Of a stretch of 64,000 nt of DNA, positions 56,060-64,000 are shown piece after piece; position 1 is the stretch's first letter, and each line of letters begins with the position of its first letter. The stretch spans positions 47,745-111,744 of the forward strand of contig JAGYKL010000012.1 of the NCBI GenBank assembly GCA_018401705.1, in the 5' to 3' direction. Below the pieces are notes generated by a model. That model had not been told where the DNA came from. It searched no databases and was given only the letters and a program-made list of their open reading frames with translations. The translations under genes and the position numbers were made by a program. This DNA is from Bacteroidia bacterium (GTDB lineage: Bacteria; Bacteroidota; Bacteroidia; M30B66).

Positions 56060-57029
56060 AATGACGTCAGATTTTGATGGGTGACATAAATGACCTTCAA
56101 CAGAATCTAATTTCAAAGCGGTCAATTTCATTATCTTACAGCGCCATATTATGCAGCAGGTAAATAAAAATACGGAGAAAGCATTTTCGTTCATGGCAGC
56201 CGCTAGAGTGGCCGACCAAATTATGAAAATTTTAAGTAAGTATACAAAATATCTTCTTTGCATCTTTGTGTAGGCTGTACAAATTGCTCTTGCGATGCAG
56301 CTCTTGCCTCAGGATTATGCTTTCCATATTACCGCGACGATGCAATGCTTCTTGGCATAGGCATGACCTTATGATTTGATGTTGCAATTGATGGCTAAGA
56401 GATGATCCTTTTTCAGGAGGGAAGAACTTACCTATTGTCATCTACAACACGCAGTGATGATAAGCCTGAATTCCTCTCAGCAGTCTCCTTAACTGGTATA
56501 CAGGCAATTCCAGCTACAGGCTGGCTATGGGCATGTGGTATAAAGAAAACTGGTTTCCCAATTTGCAGGAGAATGCCTCTGGTTGTTTTGTTCTTTAGGA
56601 GATGCTTCCAGTGCCTGAAGGAGAAATTGCTGAGGCTTTTCTGAAATGGCTGCTCTCAAGCAATTACCTATTCTATGTTCATTGCAGGACTATGGATTTG
56701 GGATATCTCAGCAAATGCCAGAGCCCTTTCCAGAGTGCTTTCGGGTATATAAAGTTTAAAGGGTTTAGATGCTATTTCTATTAGTAAACATGTTTTAGTC
56801 GTTTTGAAGCTTTAAATAAAAGTCATTCATACTATTCGATCAGACATGGAGCCAATATTAGTCCAGCACAATGCCCTCACCAAATCTCCCCCTCCAGGTA
56901 CCAAGGGTAGAATAATATGATGATGGAGAAACTCAACAAAGTCATATCCTATAATTCTGGCACAAATGAAGGCTGCTGGATTCCCAGGATTCGAAATAGA
57001 ACAACTCGAGACAGAGTGGACTGGGTGAA
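56060..57029 (+). pseudogene. E1 alpha half of a fused 2-oxoacid dehydrogenase, frame-disrupted
   Basis: Fragments in several frames give the E1 alpha order: SRVADQIMKILSKYT near 56200, IALAMALASQDYAFPYYRDDAMLLGIGMT near 56280-56370, LMLQLMAKRDD...GRTYYCH near 56385-56440, SLTGIQAIPATG near 56490, GCVVLCSLGDAS..EGEIAEAF near 56580-56640 with the thiamine diphosphate GDA motif, and GFKGLDAISI near 56755. The sequence flows into the clean beta half at about 57030 without a stop expected between them, as in known single-chain E1 proteins of Bacteroidota. Confidence 0.75.
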
Positions 57030-58163
57030 TTGGATTATGATCGCGCCTTGCAGGCGAAAGGAGACCCTCGCCGAAGACTTATTCACCCACGATTTTGCTC
57101 AACACCTGCTGGAAGAGAGCTGGAGAAGAGAAATCCCAATAGGGATGATAAAGTTGCTGATAAATCGATTGCGCCTTGTTTGCTGTTAGAGGAGCTGATG
57201 CGCAAATATCCAGAATGCTTACTCTATGGTCAGGATGTAGGTGCTCGATTAGGTGGTGTTTTTCGTGAAGCTGCAACTCTTGCACAAAAGTTCGGCAATG
57301 AACGTGTTTTTAATACCCCAATTCAGGAAGCTTTTATTGTTGGAAGCACCGTGGGAATGTCGGCCGTAGGCCTAAAACCAATCGTGGAAGTTCAATTTGC
57401 TGATTATATATGGCCGGGCCTCAATCAGCTTTTTACAGAGGTTTCACGTTCATGCTACTTAACAAACGGGAAGTGGCCGGTAAGTATGATTTTACGTGTA
57501 CCAATTGGTGCTTATGGAAGCGGCGGACCTTATCATTCGTCATCAGTTGAAAGTGTATTAACTAATATTCGCGGAATTAAGATTGCCTATCCGAGTAATG
57601 GAGCTGATTTGAAAGGACTTATGAAAGCAGCTTATTTAGATCCAAATCCTGTCGTGATTTTGGAGCATAAAGGACTATATTGGTCTAAAGTAAAAGGCAC
57701 TGAAGAAGCCCGCTCTTACGAGCCGTCTGAAGATTATGTCTTGCCTTTTGGAAAAGCTGCGATTGTTCAGGAAATTCAAGAGCAGGAGGATGCTCAAACT
57801 ATTTCAGTAATTACTTACGGAATGGGTGTTCACTGGGCATTGAATGCATCTAAGGAAATGAAATCTCAGGTTGAAATTATTGACTTAAGAACTCTTTACC
57901 CTTTAGACGAAGAAGCGATAATTGAATCTGTTAAGAAAACCAAGAAATGTCTCATTGTTACTGAAGAACCTGTAAACAATTCATTTGCGAGAAGCTTGGC
58001 AGGAATGATCTCTGATTCTTGCTTTGAATATTTAGATGGACCTGTAAAGGTTATTGGTTCAGAAAACATGCCCGCAATTCCACTAAACAGCACTCTAGAG
58101 CAAGCTATGATCCCTAGTGCTGAAAAGGTAAAAATTGCAATTGAGAACTTACTGAATTATTAA
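57030..58163 (+). CDS. E1 beta half of the fused alpha/beta branched-chain 2-oxoacid dehydrogenase
   Basis: This clean 377-residue stretch includes a linker (PEDLFTHDF-like codons before it), then LLLEELMRKYPECLLYGQDVGARLGGVFREAATLAQKFG, RVFNTPIQEAFIVGSTVGMSA, PIVEVQFADYIWPGLNQL and GSGGPYHSSSVES, then SVITYGMGVHWAL and VEIIDLRTLYPLDEEAI. These are transketolase-type pyrimidine-binding and C-terminal domains. With the upstream half it would decarboxylate branched-chain 2-oxoacids and pass the acyl group to lipoyl E2. The ATG 57030 is not the true start; the chain continues upstream. E2 and E3 are not in the window. Confidence 0.9.
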   Translation: MDYDRALQAKGDPRRRLIHPRFCSTPAGRELEKRNPNRDDKVADKSIAPCLLLEELMRKYPECLLYGQDVGARLGGVFREAATLAQKFGNERVFNTPIQEAFIVGSTVGMSAVGLKPIVEVQFADYIWPGLNQLFTEVSRSCYLTNGKWPVSMILRVPIGAYGSGGPYHSSSVESVLTNIRGIKIAYPSNGADLKGLMKAAYLDPNPVVILEHKGLYWSKVKGTEEARSYEPSEDYVLPFGKAAIVQEIQEQEDAQTISVITYGMGVHWALNASKEMKSQVEIIDLRTLYPLDEEAIIESVKKTKKCLIVTEEPVNNSFARSLAGMISDSCFEYLDGPVKVIGSENMPAIPLNSTLEQAMIPSAEKVKIAIENLLNY

Positions 58164-58175
58164 GCTGGAGTAATC

Positions 58176-58571
58176 TTGAAATCTTTCTTCCTAAAATCTT
58201 ATTATTTCTGGATTGTCACACGAATAATCTTTTGTGTGGCTCTTTTTATAAGTTTAATTGCAGTCTTTCAAGAAACTAGACTCAGTTCAATGGAATTAAT
58301 TGTGAACTTGGTTGCAGTAGTTTATTGGATTATTCTGCTTTTGCTTATCATCCGACAGCTTGCTGGAGCTCAAAGAATGCGAATTATGAGCTATGTGGTA
58401 GGAGTTATTTCTATTCTGATAGGAATTATTTTATTAGTACTTCCTTTCATGGCCAAGGTAATTAGTTTGCCTGCTATCGTGTTATTTTCAATCTGGATGC
58501 TAGCTCTCGGTGTGTTCGATTTGCTTTGTATTCAAAAGCCAGATCTATTTGAAGAGGATTTTGAGGAATAG
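58176..58571 (+). CDS. Small four-helix membrane protein, unknown function
   Basis: This 131-residue protein starts at TTG 58176, 12 bp after the E1 stop. Four hydrophobic helices are evident (about residues 10-29, 40-62, 70-90 and 93-115), with a basic loop LAGAQRMRIM between the second and third and an acidic tail KPDLFEEDFEE. I do not recognise a named family. Close spacing suggests co-transcription with the dehydrogenase. Confidence 0.75.
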   Translation: MKSFFLKSYYFWIVTRIIFCVALFISLIAVFQETRLSSMELIVNLVAVVYWIILLLLIIRQLAGAQRMRIMSYVVGVISILIGIILLVLPFMAKVISLPAIVLFSIWMLALGVFDLLCIQKPDLFEEDFEE

Positions 58572-58694
58572 AATGTATAAGAAGCTAAATCCGTTTGACT
58601 TTAGGAGTGTTTTATTTCAAAGGCATTTGATAACCTTGCTTTGAAGCAATTGCGGAGTAAATTCTCATGTATATTCGTAGATTATTTGTTTTCA

Positions 58695-61358
58695 ATGAAG
58701 AGAATCTACTTCCTTATTTGCTTCAGTCTTACACTATTATGCAATCCACTCAAGGCTCAGAATTTTCATGCTTCAAAAATTGAGGCTGATGGGACTCTCA
58801 AATCTTTACAAAAGCAGCTTTATGATTGGGCCGATACAGCCGATGTTGCCAAAGCACATTATTGGAAATACATCAAACGCTGGGAAAATGAATTAAGCAA
58901 ACGAACTGCTTCAGACGGAGAACCTGGAGATGCCCGGGAACTGATAAACTACAAGCAACAGCGCTCTAACGCAAAGTCATCCTCGGCCTTTAGCGCCGAT
59001 TGGTATCCGGTTGGACCCGATTTTATCCCCGATAATTACACCTATTACCTCGAAAATGGAATTGGCCGAATCAATTGCATGGCATTTCACCCAACTGATG
59101 CACAAACATTCTATGTTGGAGTAGCTCAAGGAGGTTTATGGAAAACTACAAATGGAGGACAGTCTTGGATTCCCCTAACAGACGAACTACCAATTACACG
59201 AATAAGCGCAATTGCAATTGACCCAATTAATCCGGATGTGATTTATATTTCACTTTGTGATTTCGAATACATTGGTTTCGGACTTGAACTAAACGACAGA
59301 AAACGATATCCTCACTATGGTTTGGGAGTTTTTAAATCAACAGACGGTGGTTTGTCTTGGGTGCAAACTTCCTTGAATTATGACCTTACCGATTATGATG
59401 CATCTTTAATAAGAGAAATTAAAATTCATCCTCAAAACACAAATACATTGCTTGCATGCGGAACTTCAGGTATGTTTCGCTCTGAAGATGCAGGAGCAAA
59501 TTGGACAGCCGTTTTAGATACTTTGTTTTGGGATTTGGTTTCTGACCCTTCTGATGCTGACGTTTTATATGCATCTTCTGGTTGGGTAAGTACGGCAAAT
59601 GCCGGATATGCAGCAATTTATAAGTCGAATGACTTTGGTCAAAACTGGACATTATTACCTACCGGAATTCCTCCTCAAGGCCAAGTGCAACGTATAAAGC
59701 TTTCGGTCTCAGAAAGCAATCCCAATTTTGTGTACGCACTTGCAGTGGATGTATTTGGAGGTCTATTCAGTATTTACAAAAGTACCAACGGGGGCAATAC
59801 ATGGCTGGAAATGCCTCAGGAACTTAATGTTCTTGATGGTTTTGAAGGTTTTGATGTTGGTGGTCAGGGAACTTATGACTTGGTGTTGCATGTAGACCGT
59901 TTTGACCCCAATAAAGTATATGCAGGTGGCATAAACCTCTGGATGTCAAATGATGGAGCTGCCAGTTTTAATCCGGTGAGTCATTGGACAATTTACTATG
60001 GCGAAACCATCCATGCAGACATGCATTACCTTACCCAACATCCACTAACTGACGAGTATTTTATTTGTAATGATGGAGGTATTTACAAAACGGATTTGAT
60101 TTTAAGTCAAACCTGGGATGATGCAAATAGTGGCTTTGTGTGGCCAAGCACATGGGAAAACATTAGCAACGGCATGCAGATTACTTCATTTTACAGACTA
60201 TCCTCTTCCAAAACCAATGATGGACGACTTATAGCTGGAGCTCAGGACAATGCTACATTTTATTATAATGGAGAATCTTGGCGGACCATTTTTGGAGGTG
60301 ACGGAATGGATAATTTGCTTATTCCAACTGATGATCAAATTGTTATTGGTGCTGCTCAATTTGGCTATATCTATCAATCAACCGACGGTGCTTTTGAACA
60401 GTTTAATAATTTCAGTGCTAATGATGGAGCTGAAGATGCTGATTGGACTGCACCGATTATAGGTTGTACAGATGGTTCTGGAAGAATATTTGCTGGTTTT
60501 CAGAATGTTTGGGAAGCTACCAATGACGGAGCTTTTTGGTTTTGGACAGGACCATTGGAGAGTTTAGGAGAGCCAATTTGTGCTTTAGCGGCTTCGCCGC
60601 AGGATTGTGATGTGCTTTATGCTGCAACGAAAATCAGCTATGTTAACAATGCTCCAGCTCAGTTCTTCAAAAGCGATAACGGCGGTGGAACCTGGCAAAA
60701 CAGAACTTTCGGATTGCCAGATTCATTATACTTTTCTAGTATTGATGTAAGTCCGCTTAATGAGAATCATGTTGTGGTAAGTATTGCAGGATTTAGCTCA
60801 GGCAAGAAGGTTTATCGTACGATTGACGGAGGTTTAAACTGGGAAAATATTAGTTTTAATCTTGGAAATTTCCCGGTGAATATGTTGAAGTTTTTACCTC
60901 AGTCTAACCATTTGCTTGCCGCAACGGATGCAGGCGTTTTCTACCTTGAGGAGGGCAGCGATTCTTGGACAGACGAAAGTGCCGGTTTACCAAACGCGAT
61001 TGTTTCGGATATAGAAATTAACACAGCAGCCAATACAGTGTATATTTCCACTTTTGGAAGAGGCATTTGGGCAAGTGATTTGAATTTGATTCTTAATAAT
61101 AAGCAAGCCAAGGCTTGTGAAGAAAAATTAAGTTTTGAAAGAAAATCTGCTGAATTGTGGTCAATCGGCTTCAAAGGTGATTGTCATAACAACTATAGTC
61201 GTTTGGATGTTATAGATGTCATGGGAAAAACGGTGTATTCTTCTGATGTGAAATCAATGCAAGTTGACTTTAATTTAAGTGGAAAAGCATCAGGAGTTTA
61301 TTTTGCAAGGCTTATGGGCGCATCAGGAGCACTGGTTCAGAAATTTGTTAAGGACTAA
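58695..61358 (+). CDS. BNR/VPS10-like beta-propeller protein with T9SS type A sorting domain
   Basis: This secreted protein has 887 residues. I chose ATG 58695, which begins the signal peptide KRIYFLICFSLTLLCNPLKAQ; the in-frame upstream start adds unrelated residues. Residues about 90-800 contain many Asp-box-like repeats, such as GLWKTTNGGQSWIPL, VFKSTDGGLSWVQT, MFRSEDAGANWTAV and VYRTIDGGLNWENI, the pattern of sialidase or VPS10-type propellers. No sialidase Arg triad was identified, so a catalytic role is not claimed. The C-terminus is a type A sorting domain (LDVIDVMGKTVYSS, SGVYFARLMG). Confidence 0.9.
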   Translation: MKRIYFLICFSLTLLCNPLKAQNFHASKIEADGTLKSLQKQLYDWADTADVAKAHYWKYIKRWENELSKRTASDGEPGDARELINYKQQRSNAKSSSAFSADWYPVGPDFIPDNYTYYLENGIGRINCMAFHPTDAQTFYVGVAQGGLWKTTNGGQSWIPLTDELPITRISAIAIDPINPDVIYISLCDFEYIGFGLELNDRKRYPHYGLGVFKSTDGGLSWVQTSLNYDLTDYDASLIREIKIHPQNTNTLLACGTSGMFRSEDAGANWTAVLDTLFWDLVSDPSDADVLYASSGWVSTANAGYAAIYKSNDFGQNWTLLPTGIPPQGQVQRIKLSVSESNPNFVYALAVDVFGGLFSIYKSTNGGNTWLEMPQELNVLDGFEGFDVGGQGTYDLVLHVDRFDPNKVYAGGINLWMSNDGAASFNPVSHWTIYYGETIHADMHYLTQHPLTDEYFICNDGGIYKTDLILSQTWDDANSGFVWPSTWENISNGMQITSFYRLSSSKTNDGRLIAGAQDNATFYYNGESWRTIFGGDGMDNLLIPTDDQIVIGAAQFGYIYQSTDGAFEQFNNFSANDGAEDADWTAPIIGCTDGSGRIFAGFQNVWEATNDGAFWFWTGPLESLGEPICALAASPQDCDVLYAATKISYVNNAPAQFFKSDNGGGTWQNRTFGLPDSLYFSSIDVSPLNENHVVVSIAGFSSGKKVYRTIDGGLNWENISFNLGNFPVNMLKFLPQSNHLLAATDAGVFYLEEGSDSWTDESAGLPNAIVSDIEINTAANTVYISTFGRGIWASDLNLILNNKQAKACEEKLSFERKSAELWSIGFKGDCHNNYSRLDVIDVMGKTVYSSDVKSMQVDFNLSGKASGVYFARLMGASGALVQKFVKD

Positions 61359-61397
61359 GAATTTGATTTTGAGAGCTTCCCGAATGCTAGTTTCGTT

Positions 61398-61405
61398 TAT
61401 TTTTG
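61398..61405 (+). promoter_or_regulatory. Candidate -7 promoter box (TATTTTTG) of ttcA
   Basis: This TAnnTTTG match ends 4 bp before GTG 61410. It supports the GTG start and implies a leaderless or near-leaderless mRNA. Confidence 0.45.
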
Positions 61406-61409
61406 CCGC

Positions 61410-62207
61410 GTGAATAAGGAAGAACTTCATCAATTTGAAAAACTCGGCAAACGGATTCGTAAATCTGCCTGGGATGTTCAGGAAAAGTTTAGCATCGTTG
61501 AGCCGGGCGATAAGATAATGGTTTGCCTTTCAGGCGGAAAGGATAGCTATACCATGCTTGATGTGCTCTTGCATATGCAAGTGGTCATGGACAATTCATT
61601 CGAGATTATTGCCGTAAATCTGGATCAGAAGCAACCCGGATTTCCAGAAGAAATTCTTCCGAATTACCTTACAGAACTAAAGGTCCAATTTAAGATTTAC
61701 GAAAAGGATACTTACGCAATTGTAACAGAGAAGATTGCTCCCGGCAAAACGATGTGCAGTTTATGTTCCCGCCTGAGGCGGGGAATTTTATATGATGCTG
61801 CAGAAGAATTGGGCTGCAATAAATTAGCCTTAGGTCACCATAGAGAAGATATTCTTGAAACATTTTTTCTCAATTTGTTCTTTGCGGGTAAACTCGAAAC
61901 CATGCCGGCTAAATTCAGAACCGACGACGAACGTCATATTGTAATTAGACCATTGGCATTTGCAAAAGAGGAAGATATTGAAGTTTATGCTGTTCACAGG
62001 CAGTTTCCAATTATCCCCTGCACGCTATGTGGTTCTCAGGAAAATATGCAAAGAAAGGTTGTTAAGAAAATGATGGCTGAATGGGAGGAGAGCTATCCGA
62101 ATCGTAAGGAAATTATGATGACAGCATTATCAAAAGTTCATACTTCCCATCTTTTTGATGTTAATCGCTACGATTTTTTGGGCTTAACAGAAATGGAGAA
62201 AGCCTGA
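61410..62207 (+). CDS. ttcA: tRNA 2-thiocytidine(32) synthetase TtcA
   Basis: This 265-residue enzyme thiolates cytidine 32 of certain tRNAs using ATP and a 4Fe-4S cluster. The PP-loop is CLSGGKDSYTML at residues 39-50. The cluster Cys pair is in TMCSLCSRLRRG, and further family motifs are LALGHHREDILETFFLN, GKLETMPAKFRTDDERHIVIRPLAF in outline, and IPCTLCGSQENMQRK. The start is GTG; no in-frame ATG precedes the conserved N-terminus. The Cys-Ser-Arg-Leu-Arg-Arg codons form a GC-rich hairpin (61766-61785). Confidence 0.92.
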   Translation: MNKEELHQFEKLGKRIRKSAWDVQEKFSIVEPGDKIMVCLSGGKDSYTMLDVLLHMQVVMDNSFEIIAVNLDQKQPGFPEEILPNYLTELKVQFKIYEKDTYAIVTEKIAPGKTMCSLCSRLRRGILYDAAEELGCNKLALGHHREDILETFFLNLFFAGKLETMPAKFRTDDERHIVIRPLAFAKEEDIEVYAVHRQFPIIPCTLCGSQENMQRKVVKKMMAEWEESYPNRKEIMMTALSKVHTSHLFDVNRYDFLGLTEMEKA

Positions 62208-62238
62208 TTTCGGGCTTGAATTTACCTATTGATAATTC

Positions 62239-62350
62239 GCAGCAAGGATTGAAGCAAGCTACCGTGTAGCGCGGAAAGCCTGGTGGCAATGGGTTTTACA
62301 GAGTGAAACGATGTGAACCATTGGCAGCTGCCCAAAGCTTTTATAATCAA
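62239..62350 (+). other. Structured intergenic element between ttcA and the SDR gene
   Basis: This stretch has markedly higher GC than its surroundings and several nested stems. GCTAC/GTAGC lies at 62258-62270. CAATGG (62287-62292) pairs with CCATTG (62318-62323), extended by TTxACA/TGTGAA-type pairs. The segments GGATTGAAGC and GCGGAAAGCCTGG resemble intergenic repeats I have seen in other Bacteroidota genomes. It has no reading frame. It could be a dispersed structured repeat, a 3-prime regulatory element or a small RNA; I cannot assign an Rfam family. Confidence 0.4.
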
Positions 62351-62451
62351 GCACTTGAGTTGTTAAGATAAAGCTTCTACAAATTGTTAAAACTCATCTT
62401 AAGCATTAGGAATATGTAAATAGCACTTTGCTTATCTTTCGGACTTCGTTT

Positions 62452-63252
62452 ATGAGTGAAGTAGCTAAGAATAAAACGGTTTACTGGATTACTGGCGCGA
62501 GTTCAGGCATTGGAAAAGCTCTTGCTTTGCAGTTGGCTTTGCCGGAGAATTCAATAATTCTTAGCGGTCGTAACGAGCAGGCTTTGCAAGAGATTAAGCA
62601 AGTTGTTGAAGCTACTTCTTCAGCTGAAGTATTAGCGTTTGATATGCTTCGCATGGATGAATTTGAGAAAATTGTTACACGTGCCATAGGTGTTTTTGGT
62701 CACATAGATGTCTTAGTTAACAACGCCGGAGTGAGTCAACGCTCGCCTGCAATGGAAACTTCGGCGGAAGTGGAAAAGAAGCTTATGGACATCAATTATT
62801 TCTCACCAGTGGCTCTCACCAAGGCTTTGCTGCCTCATATGATTGAGCGAAAAAAAGGGCATTTGGTAAATATTTCGAGCATTGCCGGCAAATTTGGATT
62901 TGGTTTAAGAAGCACTTATGCAGCCGCAAAACATGCTATGTTGGGTTATTTTGAAGCTTTAAGACTTGAGTTGAAAGATGTTCCAATTTATGTGACCAAT
63001 GTTTGTCCCGGAAGAGTGCTCACAAATGTTTCTTTTAATGCAATGAAAGGCGATGGCACAGCGCATAATGTTTTAGACGAAGGTCAACGAAAAGGCATCA
63101 CTGCCGAAGCATGTGCAAGAGGCATCGTGAAAGCAATCAAGGGCAAAAAACACGAAGTATTGTTGGGTAAATTGGAATTAATTCCTGTGTATCTTAGGCG
63201 TTATTGTCCACCATTATTCTATTATTTAATCAAAAAGATAAAAGCAACTTAA
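62452..63252 (+). CDS. Short-chain dehydrogenase/reductase
   Basis: This 266-residue NAD(P)-dependent oxidoreductase starts at ATG 62452 (SEVAKNKTVYWITG); the longer in-frame start at 62428 adds unlikely residues. The cofactor motif is TGASSGIG, followed by NNAGVS, the catalytic Ser in NISSIAGKFGFG and the YAAAKHAM active-site Tyr/Lys. The pattern resembles DHRS7-type classical SDRs with a hydrophobic C-terminus (LRRYCPPLFYYLIKKIK), which may associate with the membrane. The substrate is unknown. Its stop TAA overlaps the region just before the VOC start, so the two are likely coupled. Confidence 0.93.
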   Translation: MSEVAKNKTVYWITGASSGIGKALALQLALPENSIILSGRNEQALQEIKQVVEATSSAEVLAFDMLRMDEFEKIVTRAIGVFGHIDVLVNNAGVSQRSPAMETSAEVEKKLMDINYFSPVALTKALLPHMIERKKGHLVNISSIAGKFGFGLRSTYAAAKHAMLGYFEALRLELKDVPIYVTNVCPGRVLTNVSFNAMKGDGTAHNVLDEGQRKGITAEACARGIVKAIKGKKHEVLLGKLELIPVYLRRYCPPLFYYLIKKIKAT

Positions 63253-64000
63253 ATGTCAATGCGTTCGAGCGGTTCGTTATTAAGTGGAATTCAACAAGTT
63301 GGGATTGGTGTTAAGGATGCTGATGCCGCTTTTGCATGGTATGTGAAGCATTTCGGAATGGATGTTCCGGTGTTTAAAGATGCTTCAGTTGCTGAGCTGA
63401 TGTTGAAGTATACTGGTGGTAAATCTCAAGAGCGTTACGCAATTTTAGCCTTGAATATGCAGGGCGGAGGAGGTTTTGAAATTTGGCAATATACAGGTCG
63501 CACACCGCAGCCGGCTTCATTTGAAATTACACCTGGCGACTTAGGTATTTTTGGTGTGATGATGAAATGTCGCAATGTAGAAACAGCGTATAAACAAGCC
63601 CTCTCGGGCGGATTAAAACCTTCTGAGCTTTTTAAGGCTCCTGACGGAAGTTTGAGATATCATGTAGAAGACCCTTACGGCAACCGATTTACTTTTTGTG
63701 AAGGAGTTTCGTGGTTCGGCATCGGAAAACATAGCAATGGCGGAGTTTGTGGAGTGCAGATTGGGGTTTCGAACATGGAGAAATCCATAGCATTTTATAG
63801 TCAGGTTCTGGGATTAGATAAAGTAGTTTATGATGCTAAAGGCGTGAGTGAAGAGTTTGGAGGAAAAAGCGGAAGAAGAGTTTTATTAAGGCCTTCAGCC
63901 GATTTCGGAGGTGCTTTTAGTAATCTTTTAGGCACACCTCAAGTGGAGCTTTTTGAGCTGGAAGAGGGTAGTGGAAAAAAAATCTATGAGAACAGATTTT
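63253..64000 (+). CDS. Two-domain VOC (glyoxalase/dioxygenase fold) protein, runs off the window
   Basis: From ATG 63253 the frame stays open to base 64000 (249 codons). The first VOC domain runs from IQQVGIGVKDADAAFAWYVKHFGMD to YHVEDPYGNRFTFCEG (residues about 12-155). A second begins at CGVQIGVSNMEKSIAFYSQVLGLDKVV. The paired His/Glu metal ligands of classical VOC enzymes are only partly present in the visible part (for example no His at the first ligand position of GIQQVGIGV), so catalysis is uncertain. It is immediately downstream of the SDR gene. Confidence 0.88.
   Translation, partial: MSMRSSGSLLSGIQQVGIGVKDADAAFAWYVKHFGMDVPVFKDASVAELMLKYTGGKSQERYAILALNMQGGGGFEIWQYTGRTPQPASFEITPGDLGIFGVMMKCRNVETAYKQALSGGLKPSELFKAPDGSLRYHVEDPYGNRFTFCEGVSWFGIGKHSNGGVCGVQIGVSNMEKSIAFYSQVLGLDKVVYDAKGVSEEFGGKSGRRVLLRPSADFGGAFSNLLGTPQVELFELEEGSGKKIYENRF

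Noticed and set aside
49818..56784. Many short open frames of 60-110 codons on both strands in the third patch
   Set aside because: They are accidental frames within shattered genes; the conserved protein motifs run across them in the plus strand (minus strand for the DUF4143-type ATPase).
49650..57050. Interpretation as a pseudogene graveyard
   Set aside because: Changes are dense, ignore gene boundaries and strand, stop abruptly within genes, and leave conserved motifs intact. Local sequence error explains this better.
58695..61358. Sialidase activity for the BNR-repeat protein
   Set aside because: Asp-box-like repeats are present, but the catalytic Arg triad and Tyr/Glu pair could not be identified.
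62239..62350. tRNA gene
   Set aside because: No cloverleaf with T-arm and anticodon loop could be drawn; the stems do not fit.

Overview
The window comes from a Bacteroidota genome, most likely a flavobacterium-like member. Evidence: AT-rich DNA, several very large secreted proteins with type IX secretion (T9SS) sorting tails, TAnnTTTG promoter boxes close to start codons, lipoprotein signals, and family members typical of the phylum (DUF4468, DUF4256, BBP2 porin, PKD-repeat proteins). The sequence alone does not fix the genus. I see no tRNA, rRNA, CRISPR array, transposase or integrase.

Layout. 0-0.4 kb: N-terminal end of an M20 dipeptidase. 0.5-9.4 kb: three consecutive giant T9SS type B surface proteins. 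9.4-11.1 kb: an M42 aminopeptidase and a small PKD protein. 11.5-15.4 kb: a four-gene Mn/Zn/Fe ABC uptake operon whose first permease is fused to a DtxR-type repressor domain. 15.4-18.1 kb: a Kazal lipoprotein and a choice-of-anchor B T9SS protein. 18.1-24.4 kb (minus strand): DUF4468, glgC-glgA, DUF502, YjbR, Lrp and HemW. 24.4-27.6 kb (minus strand): a histidine kinase and two adjacent rhomboid proteases. 27.9 kb: a TetR regulator. 28.5-34.8 kb (minus strand): a BBP2 porin, a T9SS type A protein and a TPR adenylate cyclase.

35.1-52.7 kb is a phenylacetate (PAA) degradation cluster: paaE, paaA, paaB, [unknown, S41 peptidase], paaC, paaD, [ORF6N], paaG, paaH, paaI, paaJ, [DUF4256, P-type ATPase], paaZ, [DUF1569], a paaF-like hydratase and paaY. 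It is followed by an acyl-CoA thioesterase, ilvE, an antisense DUF4143-type ATPase and a fused E1 alpha/beta 2-oxoacid dehydrogenase. The PAA enzymes make phenylacetyl-CoA epoxide (PaaABCDE), isomerise it (PaaG), open the ring (PaaZ) and beta-oxidise the product (PaaF, PaaH, PaaJ), with PaaI and PaaY as accessory proteins. No paaK (phenylacetate-CoA ligase) is seen. A perfect 18-bp palindrome overlaps the promoter in front of paaE and is the best candidate operator; the TetR at 27.9 kb is a candidate PaaR. 58.2-64 kb: a small membrane protein, a BNR-type T9SS protein, ttcA, a structured intergenic element, an SDR and the start of a two-domain VOC protein.

Quality warning. Three patches (about 25.25-26.3, 37.4-38.95 and 49.65-57.05 kb) carry dense small indels and substitutions. 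Conserved protein sequence continues there but hops between frames. The patch edges fall inside genes and the errors ignore gene boundaries and strand. This looks like local consensus error rather than biological decay, so the broken genes listed there are probably intact in the organism.
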